From Parvibaculaceae bacterium (GTDB lineage Bacteria > Pseudomonadota > Alphaproteobacteria > Parvibaculales > Parvibaculaceae), in assembly GCA_029209985.1 (NCBI GenBank), contig JARGNZ010000001.1, positions 167,827-231,826 on the forward strand: a stretch of DNA of 64,000 nt, in the 5' to 3' direction. Position numbers and translations under genes: made by a program. Shown piece after piece: positions 33,956-42,160 of this stretch. Each line of letters starts with the position of its first letter. Position 1 is the first letter of the stretch. The notes beneath the pieces are model-generated. The model ran no database searches, was not told where the DNA came from, and was given only the letters and a program-made list of their open reading frames with translations.

Positions 33956-34842
33956 GTGCTGCCCTAGAATGGTATAAGCGCGAACCAAGCGAAATGCTCA
34001 AGGACACCTTTGGGCTTCCTGCTGAGGTGCGCGGCTACTACTTCATTTTGCAAGATGTAATCATGTCCCACAACGGGCGCATACGATGCCACCCGCAGGA
34101 TGTTGCCGGCGCATTGGGTATCAGTGTGCGCAAGTGGAACTCAGTCCGAAAAGTGCTTTTAGAATTTACTGTGGAAGTTAAACCGGATGTGTTCTCGGCT
34201 TTATTGAAAGATGATAGCGAGTTTATCTCGACATTACATACAGATGATCTCCTGTTTAAACAAAGAACATACCGAAATCAAAAGGCCGAAAATAGAGCCG
34301 GACCCAATAAAAACAATGACTTAGAAAAACGGGCGTCCACAACTCGCGAAGAGCTTAAAGAGTCTGAAGAGATTAAAGAGATTACTACACTAGACGCGCG
34401 CGAGGGTGCGCCGCCGGGTAATGGAAAACTGACAGCCAACCAGCTCCATAGAAAACTCATCGATGCGGTCGGGGAGGCGGCAACGCATCGTGCGCCGAGC
34501 CAGCTCGATGAAATCTGGTTGGTGGAAAGCTGGATAGCCAAGGGCTGGGATTTGGAGAGTTTAATCCTTCCCGCAATTCGCGATCGATGCGCCAAGGCTG
34601 CGCCCAGAAGCATTCACAGTTGGAAGTTTTTTGAAGACGCGATTGCCCAGCGCAAAGCGGAAATTGACAAACCTTTACCGAAAATGGAGACCGGAAATGG
34701 CACAGGCAGTTACAGCCATCAGCAACAATCAAGAGCTGGCGAGAAGCGGTCCACTCACCTTAACGCGATCCGTAAAGGCGGCGATAAGTTCCGCAGAAAT
34801 CAACTGGCAAGCCAAGACTGTCTGCCTGTCTCGGACGGCTGA
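33952..34842 (+). CDS. DUF1376 (YdaU-like) replication protein
   Basis: A 296-residue protein. The N-terminal 75 residues (LEWYKREPSEMLKDTFGLPA then RGYYFILQDVIMSHNG) match DUF1376, a winged-helix domain of phage replication initiators. The middle is charged and low complexity, and the C-terminal part (EIWLVESWIAKGWDLES) is a second small domain. Start is a GTG overlapping the upstream stop. Its last 146 bases overlap the next gene in another frame. Confidence 0.8.
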   Translation: MSAALEWYKREPSEMLKDTFGLPAEVRGYYFILQDVIMSHNGRIRCHPQDVAGALGISVRKWNSVRKVLLEFTVEVKPDVFSALLKDDSEFISTLHTDDLLFKQRTYRNQKAENRAGPNKNNDLEKRASTTREELKESEEIKEITTLDAREGAPPGNGKLTANQLHRKLIDAVGEAATHRAPSQLDEIWLVESWIAKGWDLESLILPAIRDRCAKAAPRSIHSWKFFEDAIAQRKAEIDKPLPKMETGNGTGSYSHQQQSRAGEKRSTHLNAIRKGGDKFRRNQLASQDCLPVSDG

Positions 34843-35575
34843 AATTCAGGAAATTAGAGACGCGGCCGAAGCCTTTAAGGCTCGTCTAGCGCCCGCTACA
34901 GTTGATGAAATTCAGGTATTACTAGGCACCCTCAGCGTGTCCATGCAGCTTGAAAACGCCTCCGCTATGGACGAAGACGCGCTTGCTATGCGTTACGAAG
35001 CCTACGTTGAGGCGTGGCAGGGAATACCGCTTGATATTTTGAAAGAGGCCACAAAAGAATGGTTCAAGACCGAGACATTTTTTCCTCCTGCAAACAAAAT
35101 CATTGAGCTTACCAAGGCTCGCCACGGACGGAGGCTGGGGGCATATCATCGGTTGAAGGCTCTTGTTGAGTTTGAGTATGTCAAGCCTTTTGAGAGCGAA
35201 GGCACCCAACAAGATCGACGCAGGGCTATTGAGGCCAGCTTAGGCCGTGTTGGAAAGCCGTTGCTTATCCCGGCAACTCCCGCAGACATTCAAGCCCTCA
35301 AACAGGGCACGCGAAACAAAATATTTCTGCTCAATGGTGAGCGTTGGAACGCGACAACATGCTTCGCCGGACGCCCCGTGTTTCTTTCCAAGGGCTATGG
35401 CAAAGGAGGGTTGGGCGGCGTTATTTCGTCTTTTGAAGCCCTCCCCATTGATGAACTTGAGTCAGATGATCAAAAAACCGTGCGGAGCGTTTTCGGAAAG
35501 CTGAAACCGGATAGCCGGATAGCTGTTATCGGAATTTCTCACCTTCGGAATATTAAGGAGCGGATAAATGGATGA
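34697..35575 (+). CDS. replication accessory protein, helicase-loader-like
   Basis: A 292-residue protein. RYEAYVEAWQGIPLDILKEATKE then WFKTETFFPPANKIIELTKA (quoted in two parts) has the pattern of phage helicase-loader N-terminal domains, where an A-x-x-x-W followed by F-F-P is common. The remainder is unknown. The ATG at 34697 has GGAG upstream, and the long 146-base overlap with the DUF1376 gene is unusual. Assignment rests on context and one motif. Confidence 0.55.
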   Translation: MAQAVTAISNNQELARSGPLTLTRSVKAAISSAEINWQAKTVCLSRTAEIQEIRDAAEAFKARLAPATVDEIQVLLGTLSVSMQLENASAMDEDALAMRYEAYVEAWQGIPLDILKEATKEWFKTETFFPPANKIIELTKARHGRRLGAYHRLKALVEFEYVKPFESEGTQQDRRRAIEASLGRVGKPLLIPATPADIQALKQGTRNKIFLLNGERWNATTCFAGRPVFLSKGYGKGGLGGVISSFEALPIDELESDDQKTVRSVFGKLKPDSRIAVIGISHLRNIKERING

Positions 35576-35921
35576 GACGACCTTTCACGGCATTACAAAA
35601 ATACAGATCGACGCCATACAAAAGAGGTTGGCGGAGAGCGAAGAGGAGGTCAAAAGGCGACTAAAGCAAGAGTTTTCTAAAAAACCCCACAACACCACAA
35701 AGGAGATGAACATGAAGGTTGAGTTGAAAGAAGAAGAGAAAGTTGAACGCGAATACCCGTGGCTTGGAGAGTCAAAGGAAGGTTCCATCGTTCTCTTCGT
35801 TTCTTGGGGTAGTGGAGTTGCACTTAAACATTCTATCCACCCGAAAGGAGAGTTTCTGAAATGTTGGGATATGAAATTCTTCACCCCCTTCAACGGCGAG
35901 GTAGTGCTTAGCAATGAATAA
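35568..35921 (+). CDS. hypothetical phage protein with two possible starts
   Basis: A 117-residue frame. The first 48 residues are a charged helix (IDAIQKRLAESEEEVKRRLK). A strong AAGGAG at 35699-35705 precedes the in-frame ATG at 35712, which would give a 69-residue protein covering the compact domain (REYPWLGESKEGSIVLFVSW). The gene may give two products or only the short one. Overlaps neighbours by eight bases on each side. Confidence 0.55.
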   Translation: MDETTFHGITKIQIDAIQKRLAESEEEVKRRLKQEFSKKPHNTTKEMNMKVELKEEEKVEREYPWLGESKEGSIVLFVSWGSGVALKHSIHPKGEFLKCWDMKFFTPFNGEVVLSNE

Positions 35922-36918
35922 GCGCCTGGTCTTCTACAATGAAAACGACCCAAAGGCCGCGGCGTGGCTGAGAGAGTTAATCAAAGCAGGATTGATTGCG
36001 GAAGGTATTGTTGATGAGCGAGACATTAGAGACATTAGGCCAGATGAATTGGTTGGATTTACCCAATGTCACTTTTTCGCCGGAATTGGAGGCTGGTCCC
36101 TTGCCCTCCGACTTGCAGGATGGGCCGACGACAGGCCAGTCTGGACGGGGTCGTGCCCCTGCCAACCTTTCAGCGCGGCAGGCCGAGGAAAAGGGGTTGC
36201 TGATGAGCGGCACCTATGGCCCCACTGGTTCCATCTTGTCCAAGAGTGCCAGCCTCCAATCGTCTTTGGCGAGCAAGTTGCGTCAAAAGACGGCCTTGGG
36301 TGGCTCGACGTTATACAAGCGGACTTGGAAGCTACGGGATACGCCGTCGGGGCGGCAGATTTGTGCGCTGCGGGCCTCGGCGCTCCGCATATCCGGCAAC
36401 GGCTCTGGTTTGTTGCTGAAACCGTGGGCGACACCAACCGTGAGGGACCACAAGGACGGTTCGGGGTGTCCGAACGTGCCAGTAAACAGCCTGTTGGGCC
36501 GCGAGGTCTGGGTGACGGGCTGGCCGACGTGCAAGGCGCGGAATGCGAACGCCCCGAGCATACACGGGCAGGGAGGGCAGGACCTTCAAACGGTGGCGAC
36601 GATGCTAGCGGGCTGGCCGACCACCAGTTGCAGCAACGATCGAGCCGCACGGCCAGCGATAATGAAGAGGGCGGACGGGACCAAGAACCAACAGCGCTTG
36701 CAGGATTTTGCAGCGATAGCCGGACCGGCCCGACTAACGGCTTTTGGGGAGCTGCTGACTGGCTCCACTGCCAAGATGGAAAGTGGCGGCCCGTTGAACC
36801 CGGAACATTCCCGCTGGCTCATGGGATACCCGGTCGAGTGGGGCAGTTGCGGGGCTACGGCAATGCAATCGCTCCCCCGGTCGCGCAGACGTTCATAGAG
36901 GCGTGCATGGAGATTTAG
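35914..36918 (+). CDS. DNA (cytosine-5) methyltransferase
   Basis: A 334-residue C5 methyltransferase. Motif I is HFFAGIGGWSLALRLAGW, motif IV with the catalytic cysteine is GSCPCQPFSAAGRGKG, motif VI is FGEQV (in place of ENV), motif VIII is RQRLWFVAE and motif X is GYGNAIAPPVAQTF. The stretch between VIII and the end (GDTNREGPQGRFG onward) is glycine, arginine and proline rich before FWGAADWLHCQDGKWRPVEP. It probably protects phage DNA from host restriction. A second long gene lies inside it in the +1 frame (36014-36898). Confidence 0.93.
   Translation: MNKRLVFYNENDPKAAAWLRELIKAGLIAEGIVDERDIRDIRPDELVGFTQCHFFAGIGGWSLALRLAGWADDRPVWTGSCPCQPFSAAGRGKGVADERHLWPHWFHLVQECQPPIVFGEQVASKDGLGWLDVIQADLEATGYAVGAADLCAAGLGAPHIRQRLWFVAETVGDTNREGPQGRFGVSERASKQPVGPRGLGDGLADVQGAECERPEHTRAGRAGPSNGGDDASGLADHQLQQRSSRTASDNEEGGRDQEPTALAGFCSDSRTGPTNGFWGAADWLHCQDGKWRPVEPGTFPLAHGIPGRVGQLRGYGNAIAPPVAQTFIEACMEI
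36014..36898 (+). CDS. overlapping-frame protein nested in the methyltransferase gene
   Basis: A 294-residue frame lies wholly inside the methyltransferase gene, shifted by one base. Its ATG has a strong GGAAGG eight bases upstream. The product is not random-looking: LLMSGTYGPTGSILSKSASL, repeats of WATPTVRDHKDG, GWPTCKARN and GWPTTSCSN, and an end LNPEHSRWLMGYPVEWGSC. The G-W-P-T repeats and W-L-M-G-x-P-x-x-W recall a phage protein family that accompanies cytosine methyltransferases, as far as I remember. Long open frames on the other strand here show GC bias alone keeps frames open, so I stay cautious. Confidence 0.65.
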   Translation: MSETLETLGQMNWLDLPNVTFSPELEAGPLPSDLQDGPTTGQSGRGRAPANLSARQAEEKGLLMSGTYGPTGSILSKSASLQSSLASKLRQKTALGGSTLYKRTWKLRDTPSGRQICALRASALRISGNGSGLLLKPWATPTVRDHKDGSGCPNVPVNSLLGREVWVTGWPTCKARNANAPSIHGQGGQDLQTVATMLAGWPTTSCSNDRAARPAIMKRADGTKNQQRLQDFAAIAGPARLTAFGELLTGSTAKMESGGPLNPEHSRWLMGYPVEWGSCGATAMQSLPRSRRRS

Positions 36919-36982
36919 AGTTTTACCCCAACCGGCGGGGCCTTGAAAAAGGGTAGTCCGGGAGGCGTCAAGACGGTGAGTG

Positions 36983-37084
36983 ATGCCACATGAAACAACC
37001 CCGTCAGCCGGTGGGGCAAAGACTTTTCGGGCTATCGGCGGCGCTCTGGCGCTGCACGCCTTCGTCCGCGACCGGCAATTTTAA
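36983..37084 (+). CDS. possible 33-residue phage peptide
   Basis: A short frame, MPHETTPSAGGAKTFRAIGG then ALALHAFVRDRQF, in the 196-base gap after the methyltransferase. Codon use looks coding, but the ribosome-binding site (GGTGAG) is weak. The same gap holds two similar CCCC/GGGG hairpins (36922-36937 and 36997-37016 region). Confidence 0.25.
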   Translation: MPHETTPSAGGAKTFRAIGGALALHAFVRDRQF

Positions 37085-37114
37085 CCGCCCATAGGGGCAG
37101 AGAGGAATAGAGCT

Positions 37115-37408
37115 GTGGGAAAATACAAAGGCTTATGTATTGGAGGCCCAAAGGCAGGGCAATGGATTGAAAATTACAGCCCATTTATTGAGTTTCCTGA
37201 TTTTCCAAAGGAGCTGGCAGAATTATCAATAGACCCCAATCCTCCTGAGACACCAGAAACTTACAATGTCGATAAGTATCGATTTATTGATAATTTCAGC
37301 TCGTCCACTGGAGGAGGCCAAATTAACGCTTGGCTGCACTATTCAATAAGAACGTTAGAGCAAGCCTATGAAGAGGTTTTGCATTATTACGCGGCAGGAC
37401 AGCACTAG
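37115..37408 (+). CDS. hypothetical phage protein
   Basis: A 97-residue protein with a GTG start behind AGAGAGGAA. It begins GKYKGLCIGGPKAGQWIENY and ends with ALEQAYEEVLHYYA-like helix (RTLEQAYEEVLHYYAAGQH). The K-G-L-C-x-G-G-P-x-A-G pattern is familiar from small phage early proteins, but I know no function. Confidence 0.6.
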   Translation: MGKYKGLCIGGPKAGQWIENYSPFIEFPDFPKELAELSIDPNPPETPETYNVDKYRFIDNFSSSTGGGQINAWLHYSIRTLEQAYEEVLHYYAAGQH

Positions 37409-37474
37409 GGGCAGCAAGCTCAAGCCGATAATATTCACCCAACCCAAAGGGAGGAGAGAACCTTTGAGGGATAA

Positions 37475-38038
37475 GTGGGAAGACCAAAGAAGAAGAGAAA
37501 GCCAGCACGTCGCCGGAAGTCTGTAAACGAGGGGAATACGCCGGCAGATCGGTCAGATCCCAAAAATTGGGGTGGACCTGATGAGCTGCCGGGGGGGAGG
37601 AAGAGAAAGCAGGGGAGATCGCCTCTAGTGATAATGCATGATGCAGGAACTCTCACCAATGCCCAGCTAAGCGCGGCGTGTGACATACAGAAGGCCTATT
37701 CATACATTGGTAGAATGCTTGAGGTTCGCGTGGCCTGCTACGATGGCTTTGGCGGTGCTGATGTCGGAGTCCCGGATTGGTTTGAGGAGCTTCGCTACCC
37801 TTATGAAGAGTTCATGAACAAGCACAAGGACCTCAGCTTTACGGCAAAGGTCATTTATTCAATGGTGATTGGCGAGAGAACCCTAGTGGAGACTGGGGTG
37901 CGGGTAGGGGCTAAAGCGGATCAAGTCAAAAGTTGCCTGCGTTCTGCCTTGTCTGATTTTGTCACCATCCGTGCGCGGTGGAAGTTGGAAGAATTGCCAC
38001 CCCTCAATTTGTCGGATTTAGAGCGAATAGAGGGTTGA
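37475..38038 (+). CDS. hypothetical phage protein at the end of the early region
   Basis: A 187-residue protein with a GTG start behind GGGAGGAGAG. The first 50 residues are very basic (GRPKKKRKPARRRKSVNEG). Then come helices (LTNAQLSAACDIQKAYSYIG) and a late segment VGAKADQVKSCLRSALSDFV that could be a helix-turn-helix. Lying last before a terminator and the late genes, it could be a late-gene activator or antiterminator; this is inference from place only. Confidence 0.55.
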   Translation: MGRPKKKRKPARRRKSVNEGNTPADRSDPKNWGGPDELPGGRKRKQGRSPLVIMHDAGTLTNAQLSAACDIQKAYSYIGRMLEVRVACYDGFGGADVGVPDWFEELRYPYEEFMNKHKDLSFTAKVIYSMVIGERTLVETGVRVGAKADQVKSCLRSALSDFVTIRARWKLEELPPLNLSDLERIEG

Positions 38039-38114
38039 CAGCGCATAAATCAATAACTAGTAATTGAAGCACGGTCATTACTGCGTCTAGAGGTAAGTGA
38101 CTCTCAGAAAATAC

Positions 38115-38146
38115 AACCCCGCAAGGTTTATCCTGCGGGGTTTTTC
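38115..38146 (+). terminator. terminator at the early/late boundary
   Basis: AACCCCGCA and TGCGGGGTT arms around a short A/T loop, followed by TTTTT. It closes the rightward early region; late transcription must start after it or read through it. Confidence 0.88.
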
Positions 38147-38229
38147 TATGGAGGCACGGGTTGTGAGCCATTTTCTAAGCTGGTTGCGTTTGAAGCTTTC
38201 GCGGTGTCAAAAACATATAGATAAAAACT

Positions 38230-38553
38230 TTAGTGATGCTGAAGCCAAGTCCACGCGCGGGTGAAGCCAAGGCCATTAAATTCTTCTCCGACCTCGATAA
38301 CGAGGAAGGAATCGTCCCGTAGCGTGCCTGTGCATTGTTCTAGACGCGACCTTATAACCGCGGCTGCGCGGGGCGATTTCATGAAGAACCCGAACAGTCG
38401 ACCGTTGTCAGAGCGGAAGGTGGCTTCAAACTCGTTTCGGGAGAGCTCGCTTATTAAATCAATAATTTGTGGAACATCCCTGCTGATGCGGGCCGTGCCC
38501 GCGTGTTGGTTTAGCTCGACAATAACGAGGTAGGTCTTGGTCTCACTGTTCAT
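38230..38553 (-). CDS. lone leftward gene, possible Cas2/VapD-like fold
   Basis: A 107-residue protein on the strand opposite to its neighbours. ETKTYLVIVELNQHAGTARI opens like a ferredoxin-like beta-alpha-beta protein, and FRSDNGRLFGFFMKSPRAAA then DDSFLVIEVGEEFNGLGF recall small Cas2/VapD/SinR-type proteins. This is a fold-level guess. The ATG at 38553 follows AGGGTGAAATTT. It is an insertion between the early and late operons, typical of a moron with its own promoter. Confidence 0.5.
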   Translation of the reverse strand: MNSETKTYLVIVELNQHAGTARISRDVPQIIDLISELSRNEFEATFRSDNGRLFGFFMKSPRAAAVIRSRLEQCTGTLRDDSFLVIEVGEEFNGLGFTRAWTWLQHH

Positions 38554-38610
38554 AAATTTCACCCTGTGTAAAAACGCAATTTTAAGGTCTATCCCTTCGA
38601 AAGGAAACCC

Positions 38611-38781
38611 ATGCTTGATCTCATTATGTACTCAATAGCGTTGTGGCTTGCGTGTGGAACCGGCGCTAACTGCCTCCGAGACGCAGAAGACTTCTACGAG
38701 TGGAAATATGTCATGGCCGCTGGCCCATTCGCGCTGGGGCTTTTCGCGTATTTCAAAATCTCCGGCGCAGATAAGGACTGA
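38611..38781 (+). CDS. tiny membrane protein
   Basis: A 56-residue protein, MLDLIMYSIALWLACGTGAN, with a second hydrophobic part near the end (AAGPFALGLFAYFKISG). AAGGAAACCC precedes the ATG. It sits just before the first structural-type gene of the late region. Role unknown. Confidence 0.6.
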   Translation: MLDLIMYSIALWLACGTGANCLRDAEDFYEWKYVMAAGPFALGLFAYFKISGADKD

Positions 38782-38786
38782 TTAAT

Positions 38787-39086
38787 ATGAGTGTTGACCT
38801 CACCCCATATTTTAATGGAGATGTAACGGACGCAGATACAGCTATGTCAGCTCGCTCTGGCTCTATCCAGCTCTACGGCGGGTTTACTGGGACCGTCGCA
38901 TTCAAGCGGAAAGACCCCGACGGGACAGCTCACACGGTGAAAAGCTCCGGCGCTCACGATACATCTGCGCTTGTGGATGGCGATTACTTCCGGTTCGACT
39001 TCGGACGTGCGCGGGATATTTACCTAGATGCATCGGGCGCAACCGGGACAGTAAAAGCCGAGATGATTGGCGAGCGGGATTATTAA
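38787..39086 (+). CDS. hypothetical late phage protein
   Basis: A 99-residue, beta-rich soluble protein (MSVDLTPYFNGDVTDADTAM; SIQLYGGFTGTVAFKRKDPD). It lies between the tiny membrane protein and the terminase small subunit. Such beta-rich proteins can be head decoration or fibre-associated, but I have no direct evidence. Confidence 0.55.
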   Translation: MSVDLTPYFNGDVTDADTAMSARSGSIQLYGGFTGTVAFKRKDPDGTAHTVKSSGAHDTSALVDGDYFRFDFGRARDIYLDASGATGTVKAEMIGERDY

Positions 39087-39106
39087 CCTGATTGCGTGGT
39101 GATTGT

Positions 39107-39514
39107 ATGGCTGAAAAACTCCAACCAAAGCAGCAAAAGTTTGTCGAACAGTACCTTCTACACGGCAACGCGACACAGGCTGCGTTAGAGGCTGGCTATG
39201 CCAAAGCAAGCGCAGGCCAGATGGGCGCGGAGAACCTTAAAAAGCCTAAGATAGCTGCGGCTATTGCGAAAGAGCAGGCCGAGCGTACGCGGCGTATCCA
39301 TATTGACCTTGATTACGTGTTGCAAAGGCTGGCGATCGAGGCGGAGAGGGAGGGTGAGGGGTCAAGTCATTCGGCCCGTGTTCAAGCCCTTGGCCAGCTT
39401 CGTCAACACTTAGAGATGGCAGGATCGAACCCAGAAGAGGCACCACCTTTGCAAGTGAATGTGACCGTGAACAATCCTGTCGGCGACGTTCGTGTCACTC
39501 GACCTGACGCTTAG
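39107..39514 (+). CDS. terminase small subunit
   Basis: A 135-residue protein that recognises phage DNA for packaging. KLQPKQQKFVEQYLLHGNAT followed by QAALEAGYAKASAGQMGAEN is the terminase small subunit helix-turn-helix. The C-terminal part (HSARVQALGQLRQHLEMAG) is also typical. I use the ATG at 39107; a TTG at 39092 is in frame. It overlaps the large subunit gene by 23 bases. Confidence 0.88.
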   Translation: MAEKLQPKQQKFVEQYLLHGNATQAALEAGYAKASAGQMGAENLKKPKIAAAIAKEQAERTRRIHIDLDYVLQRLAIEAEREGEGSSHSARVQALGQLRQHLEMAGSNPEEAPPLQVNVTVNNPVGDVRVTRPDA

Positions 39515-40739
39515 CGCCCCGCAGAATGTCTTTCTGAATGGGCTTAACACGAAATATAGGGCTTATGTAGGCGGATTTGGCAGCGGCAAAACCTTTGTTG
39601 GCTGCTTGGATTTGGCTTTGTTTGCGGGCAGGCATCCCGGACTTGTGCAAGGATACTTTGGCCCGACATACCCGGCTATTAGGGATATTTTTTACCCGAC
39701 CTTTGATGAGGCCGCATGGAGCCTAGGCTTTAGAACGTCTATTAAATACACTGACAAGGAGGTTGCCCTCTATCGAGGCGCTGCTTATTACGGCACGATC
39801 ATTTGCCGCTCTATGGAGAAGCCCAATACGATTGTCGGCTTTAAGATAGCGCGGGCTTTAGTCGATGAAATTGATACTTTGCCGAAAGACAAGGCGGCAT
39901 TGGCTTGGAATAAGATTGTCGCCCGCCTTCGCTTGGTTGTGCCGGGCGTCGTAAACGGGATTGGGGTTACAACTACACCAGAAGGCTTTTTGTTTGTCTA
40001 TGAGCGTTTTGCAGTGGACCCGCAGCCGTCTTATTCGATGGTGCAGGCGAGTACGTACGAAAACGCAGCTTATCTGCCACCAGACTACATAGACAGCCTG
40101 CTTGAGACGTACCCGGATGAGCTTATTCGGGCGTATCTGGATGGTGATTTCGTCAATCTGACAAGCGGTTCTGTCTACCGTTCTTTCAGCAGGCAGAAAA
40201 ACCATAGCGATGAGGTTATCGCAGAGGGTGAACCGCTTCTGATTGGCATGGATTTTAACGTGGGCAAGATGGCGGCGTGTGTGAACGTGCGGCGCGGGCA
40301 GAATTTTCACTGCGTTGGTGAGATTGTTGGTGGGCTGGACACGCCAAGCGTTATCGAGACAATCAAAGCTGAGCACCCGGATCACGATGTAACCGTTTAT
40401 CCTGACGCCAGCGGCGGGAATACAAGCTCAAAAGGGGCTAGCGTTTCAGACATTGCGCTTTTGCGGGAGGCGGGGTTTAGCGTACTCGCTAAGGCGTCCA
40501 ATCCGCGTGTAAAAGACCGGGTTTTGTCGGTCAACAAAGCCTTCGAGACGGGGCGTTGGTTTGTAAACACGCACCTTTGCAAAGAAACAACTAAGTGCCT
40601 TGAGCAGCAGTCATACGATAAAAACGGCCAGCCCGATAAGAAGTCGGGGGTTGATCACCAGAACGACGCCTTTGGGTATCCAGTTGCATACGAAATTCCA
40701 ATCCTACGGCCTTCGTCAAACGTGAGATTTAATCTATGA
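39492..40739 (+). CDS. terminase large subunit
   Basis: A 415-residue packaging motor and nuclease. The Walker A is YVGGFGSGKTFVG, Walker B with catalytic Glu is RALVDEIDTL, and the nuclease part has MDFNVGKMAACV, VYPDASGGN and HQNDAFGYPV acidic residues. It starts with GTG inside the small subunit gene. The adjacent portal start overlaps its stop (ATGA). Confidence 0.93.
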   Translation: MSLDLTLSAPQNVFLNGLNTKYRAYVGGFGSGKTFVGCLDLALFAGRHPGLVQGYFGPTYPAIRDIFYPTFDEAAWSLGFRTSIKYTDKEVALYRGAAYYGTIICRSMEKPNTIVGFKIARALVDEIDTLPKDKAALAWNKIVARLRLVVPGVVNGIGVTTTPEGFLFVYERFAVDPQPSYSMVQASTYENAAYLPPDYIDSLLETYPDELIRAYLDGDFVNLTSGSVYRSFSRQKNHSDEVIAEGEPLLIGMDFNVGKMAACVNVRRGQNFHCVGEIVGGLDTPSVIETIKAEHPDHDVTVYPDASGGNTSSKGASVSDIALLREAGFSVLAKASNPRVKDRVLSVNKAFETGRWFVNTHLCKETTKCLEQQSYDKNGQPDKKSGVDHQNDAFGYPVAYEIPILRPSSNVRFNL

Positions 40740-42160
40740 GTAATTCCGTTGCTGAAGCTTCGACTGCCAGCCAGACTGATAGCATTGCGCTGCGTAAGGT
40801 CCGCGCCTTGCGCTCTGGCGTTGAGGCCATGCGGGCGGCTGGTGAGGCATATCTACCGCGCGAAGAGCTTGAGACATGGAAGGACTACAAAGGCCGCCGC
40901 GACCGTTCTTGGCTCTATCCGGGCTTGGATAAGGCTACAGAGGATATGGCCGATAAGGTGTTCGCGCGTCCTGTTAAGCTTGGTGATAATGTTCCCGCAG
41001 AGCTTAAAGTTTGCGCAGAGAACATCACAAATGACGGCCAGACCTTGAATGAGTTTGCTCGCCTTGTCTTCGAGGATGCTATTGATGCGGGTGTGAGCTA
41101 TGTGCTTGTAGATGCACCAGAGCGGCCAGACGGGCTGACCAAGGCAGAAGAGGACGCTATCAATTTCCGTCCTTATTTGAACCACATTCAATCCGAAAGT
41201 ATATTGGGCTGGAAAACCGACACGGTCAATAATGTGACCAAGCTTTCACAAATCCGAATAAAGGAAAGCATTGAAGAGGACGATCCAACCGACCGCTTTA
41301 AGTGCAAAGAGGTTGACCAGATCCGCGTTTATGAGACCACCGAGTCTGGTGTTGCCTGCTCGATTTACCGTAAAATCAAAGACAACTGGACTCTGCATAG
41401 CGAGACGCTAACCGGGCTTGATGAAATCACCATCGTTCCCGTCTACACCAACAGAAAGGGCTTCTTCAAAGGGTCCCCGCTGCTTGATAAGCTTGCAGAT
41501 TTGAATATTGCTCATTGGCAATCAGCCTCTGATCAACGCAATGTTCTGCACAAGGCCCGCGTTCCCATACTCATGCTTTCCGGCGTGGATGAAAAGGCGG
41601 TCAAGGCTTCGGTCAATTATGCGATCGTTGCCCCCGATGCAAAGGCGACGGGTAAATTCATCGAGCATTCAGGCGCCGCCATCGCTTCGGGGCGTGATGA
41701 CCTGAAAGACCTTGAGGCGACCATGCAGGCGCTTGGTATGCAAATGATGATGCCCAAGACGGGAAGTGTTACCGCCACATCAGACGCGCTTGATCAAGCC
41801 GCAATGGACACACCGCTTTCTATGATGGCCCAATCTCTTGAGGATGCGCTGACAACGGCATTTCAATATATGGCTGAATATAAAGGGCTGGCTTCTGGGG
41901 GCAATTTAACCGTTAACAAAGACTTTGGCCTTGCGATGCTGACGCAAGCTGATCATGAGTTGCTTCTGAAGCTCTATCAAATTGGGGCGATTACGCGCGA
42001 GACGTTGCTAAAAGAGATACAGCGGCGCGGCATCCTTATGGATGACTTTGATCCAGAGGTTGAGTCTGAGCGCGTTGCCGATGAGGCAATGGAAAGCATC
42101 CCGGAAGTGCCTGACGAAGAGCAGGGCGGCGAGCAGGAAGACGAAGACGAGGCCGCATAA
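40736..42160 (+). CDS. portal protein, DUF4055 type
   Basis: A 474-residue portal, the dodecamer through which DNA enters the head. REELETWKDYKGRRDRSWLY, then AGVSYVLVDAPER and IVPVYTNRKGFFKGSPLLD, fit the DUF4055 portal family. The C-terminus is acidic (PDEEQGGEQEDEDEAA), usual for this group. Its stop overlaps the MuF-like gene by one base. Confidence 0.88.
   Translation: MSNSVAEASTASQTDSIALRKVRALRSGVEAMRAAGEAYLPREELETWKDYKGRRDRSWLYPGLDKATEDMADKVFARPVKLGDNVPAELKVCAENITNDGQTLNEFARLVFEDAIDAGVSYVLVDAPERPDGLTKAEEDAINFRPYLNHIQSESILGWKTDTVNNVTKLSQIRIKESIEEDDPTDRFKCKEVDQIRVYETTESGVACSIYRKIKDNWTLHSETLTGLDEITIVPVYTNRKGFFKGSPLLDKLADLNIAHWQSASDQRNVLHKARVPILMLSGVDEKAVKASVNYAIVAPDAKATGKFIEHSGAAIASGRDDLKDLEATMQALGMQMMMPKTGSVTATSDALDQAAMDTPLSMMAQSLEDALTTAFQYMAEYKGLASGGNLTVNKDFGLAMLTQADHELLLKLYQIGAITRETLLKEIQRRGILMDDFDPEVESERVADEAMESIPEVPDEEQGGEQEDEDEAA

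Noticed and set aside
36069-36650. 193-codon frame on the bottom strand of the methyltransferase gene
   Set aside because: No start site or family pattern; explained by high GC at this locus. It also warns that the nested frame at 36014 needs independent proof.
38047-38114. Possible phage tRNA in the gap after 38038
   Set aside because: No acceptor or T-arm pairing could be found.
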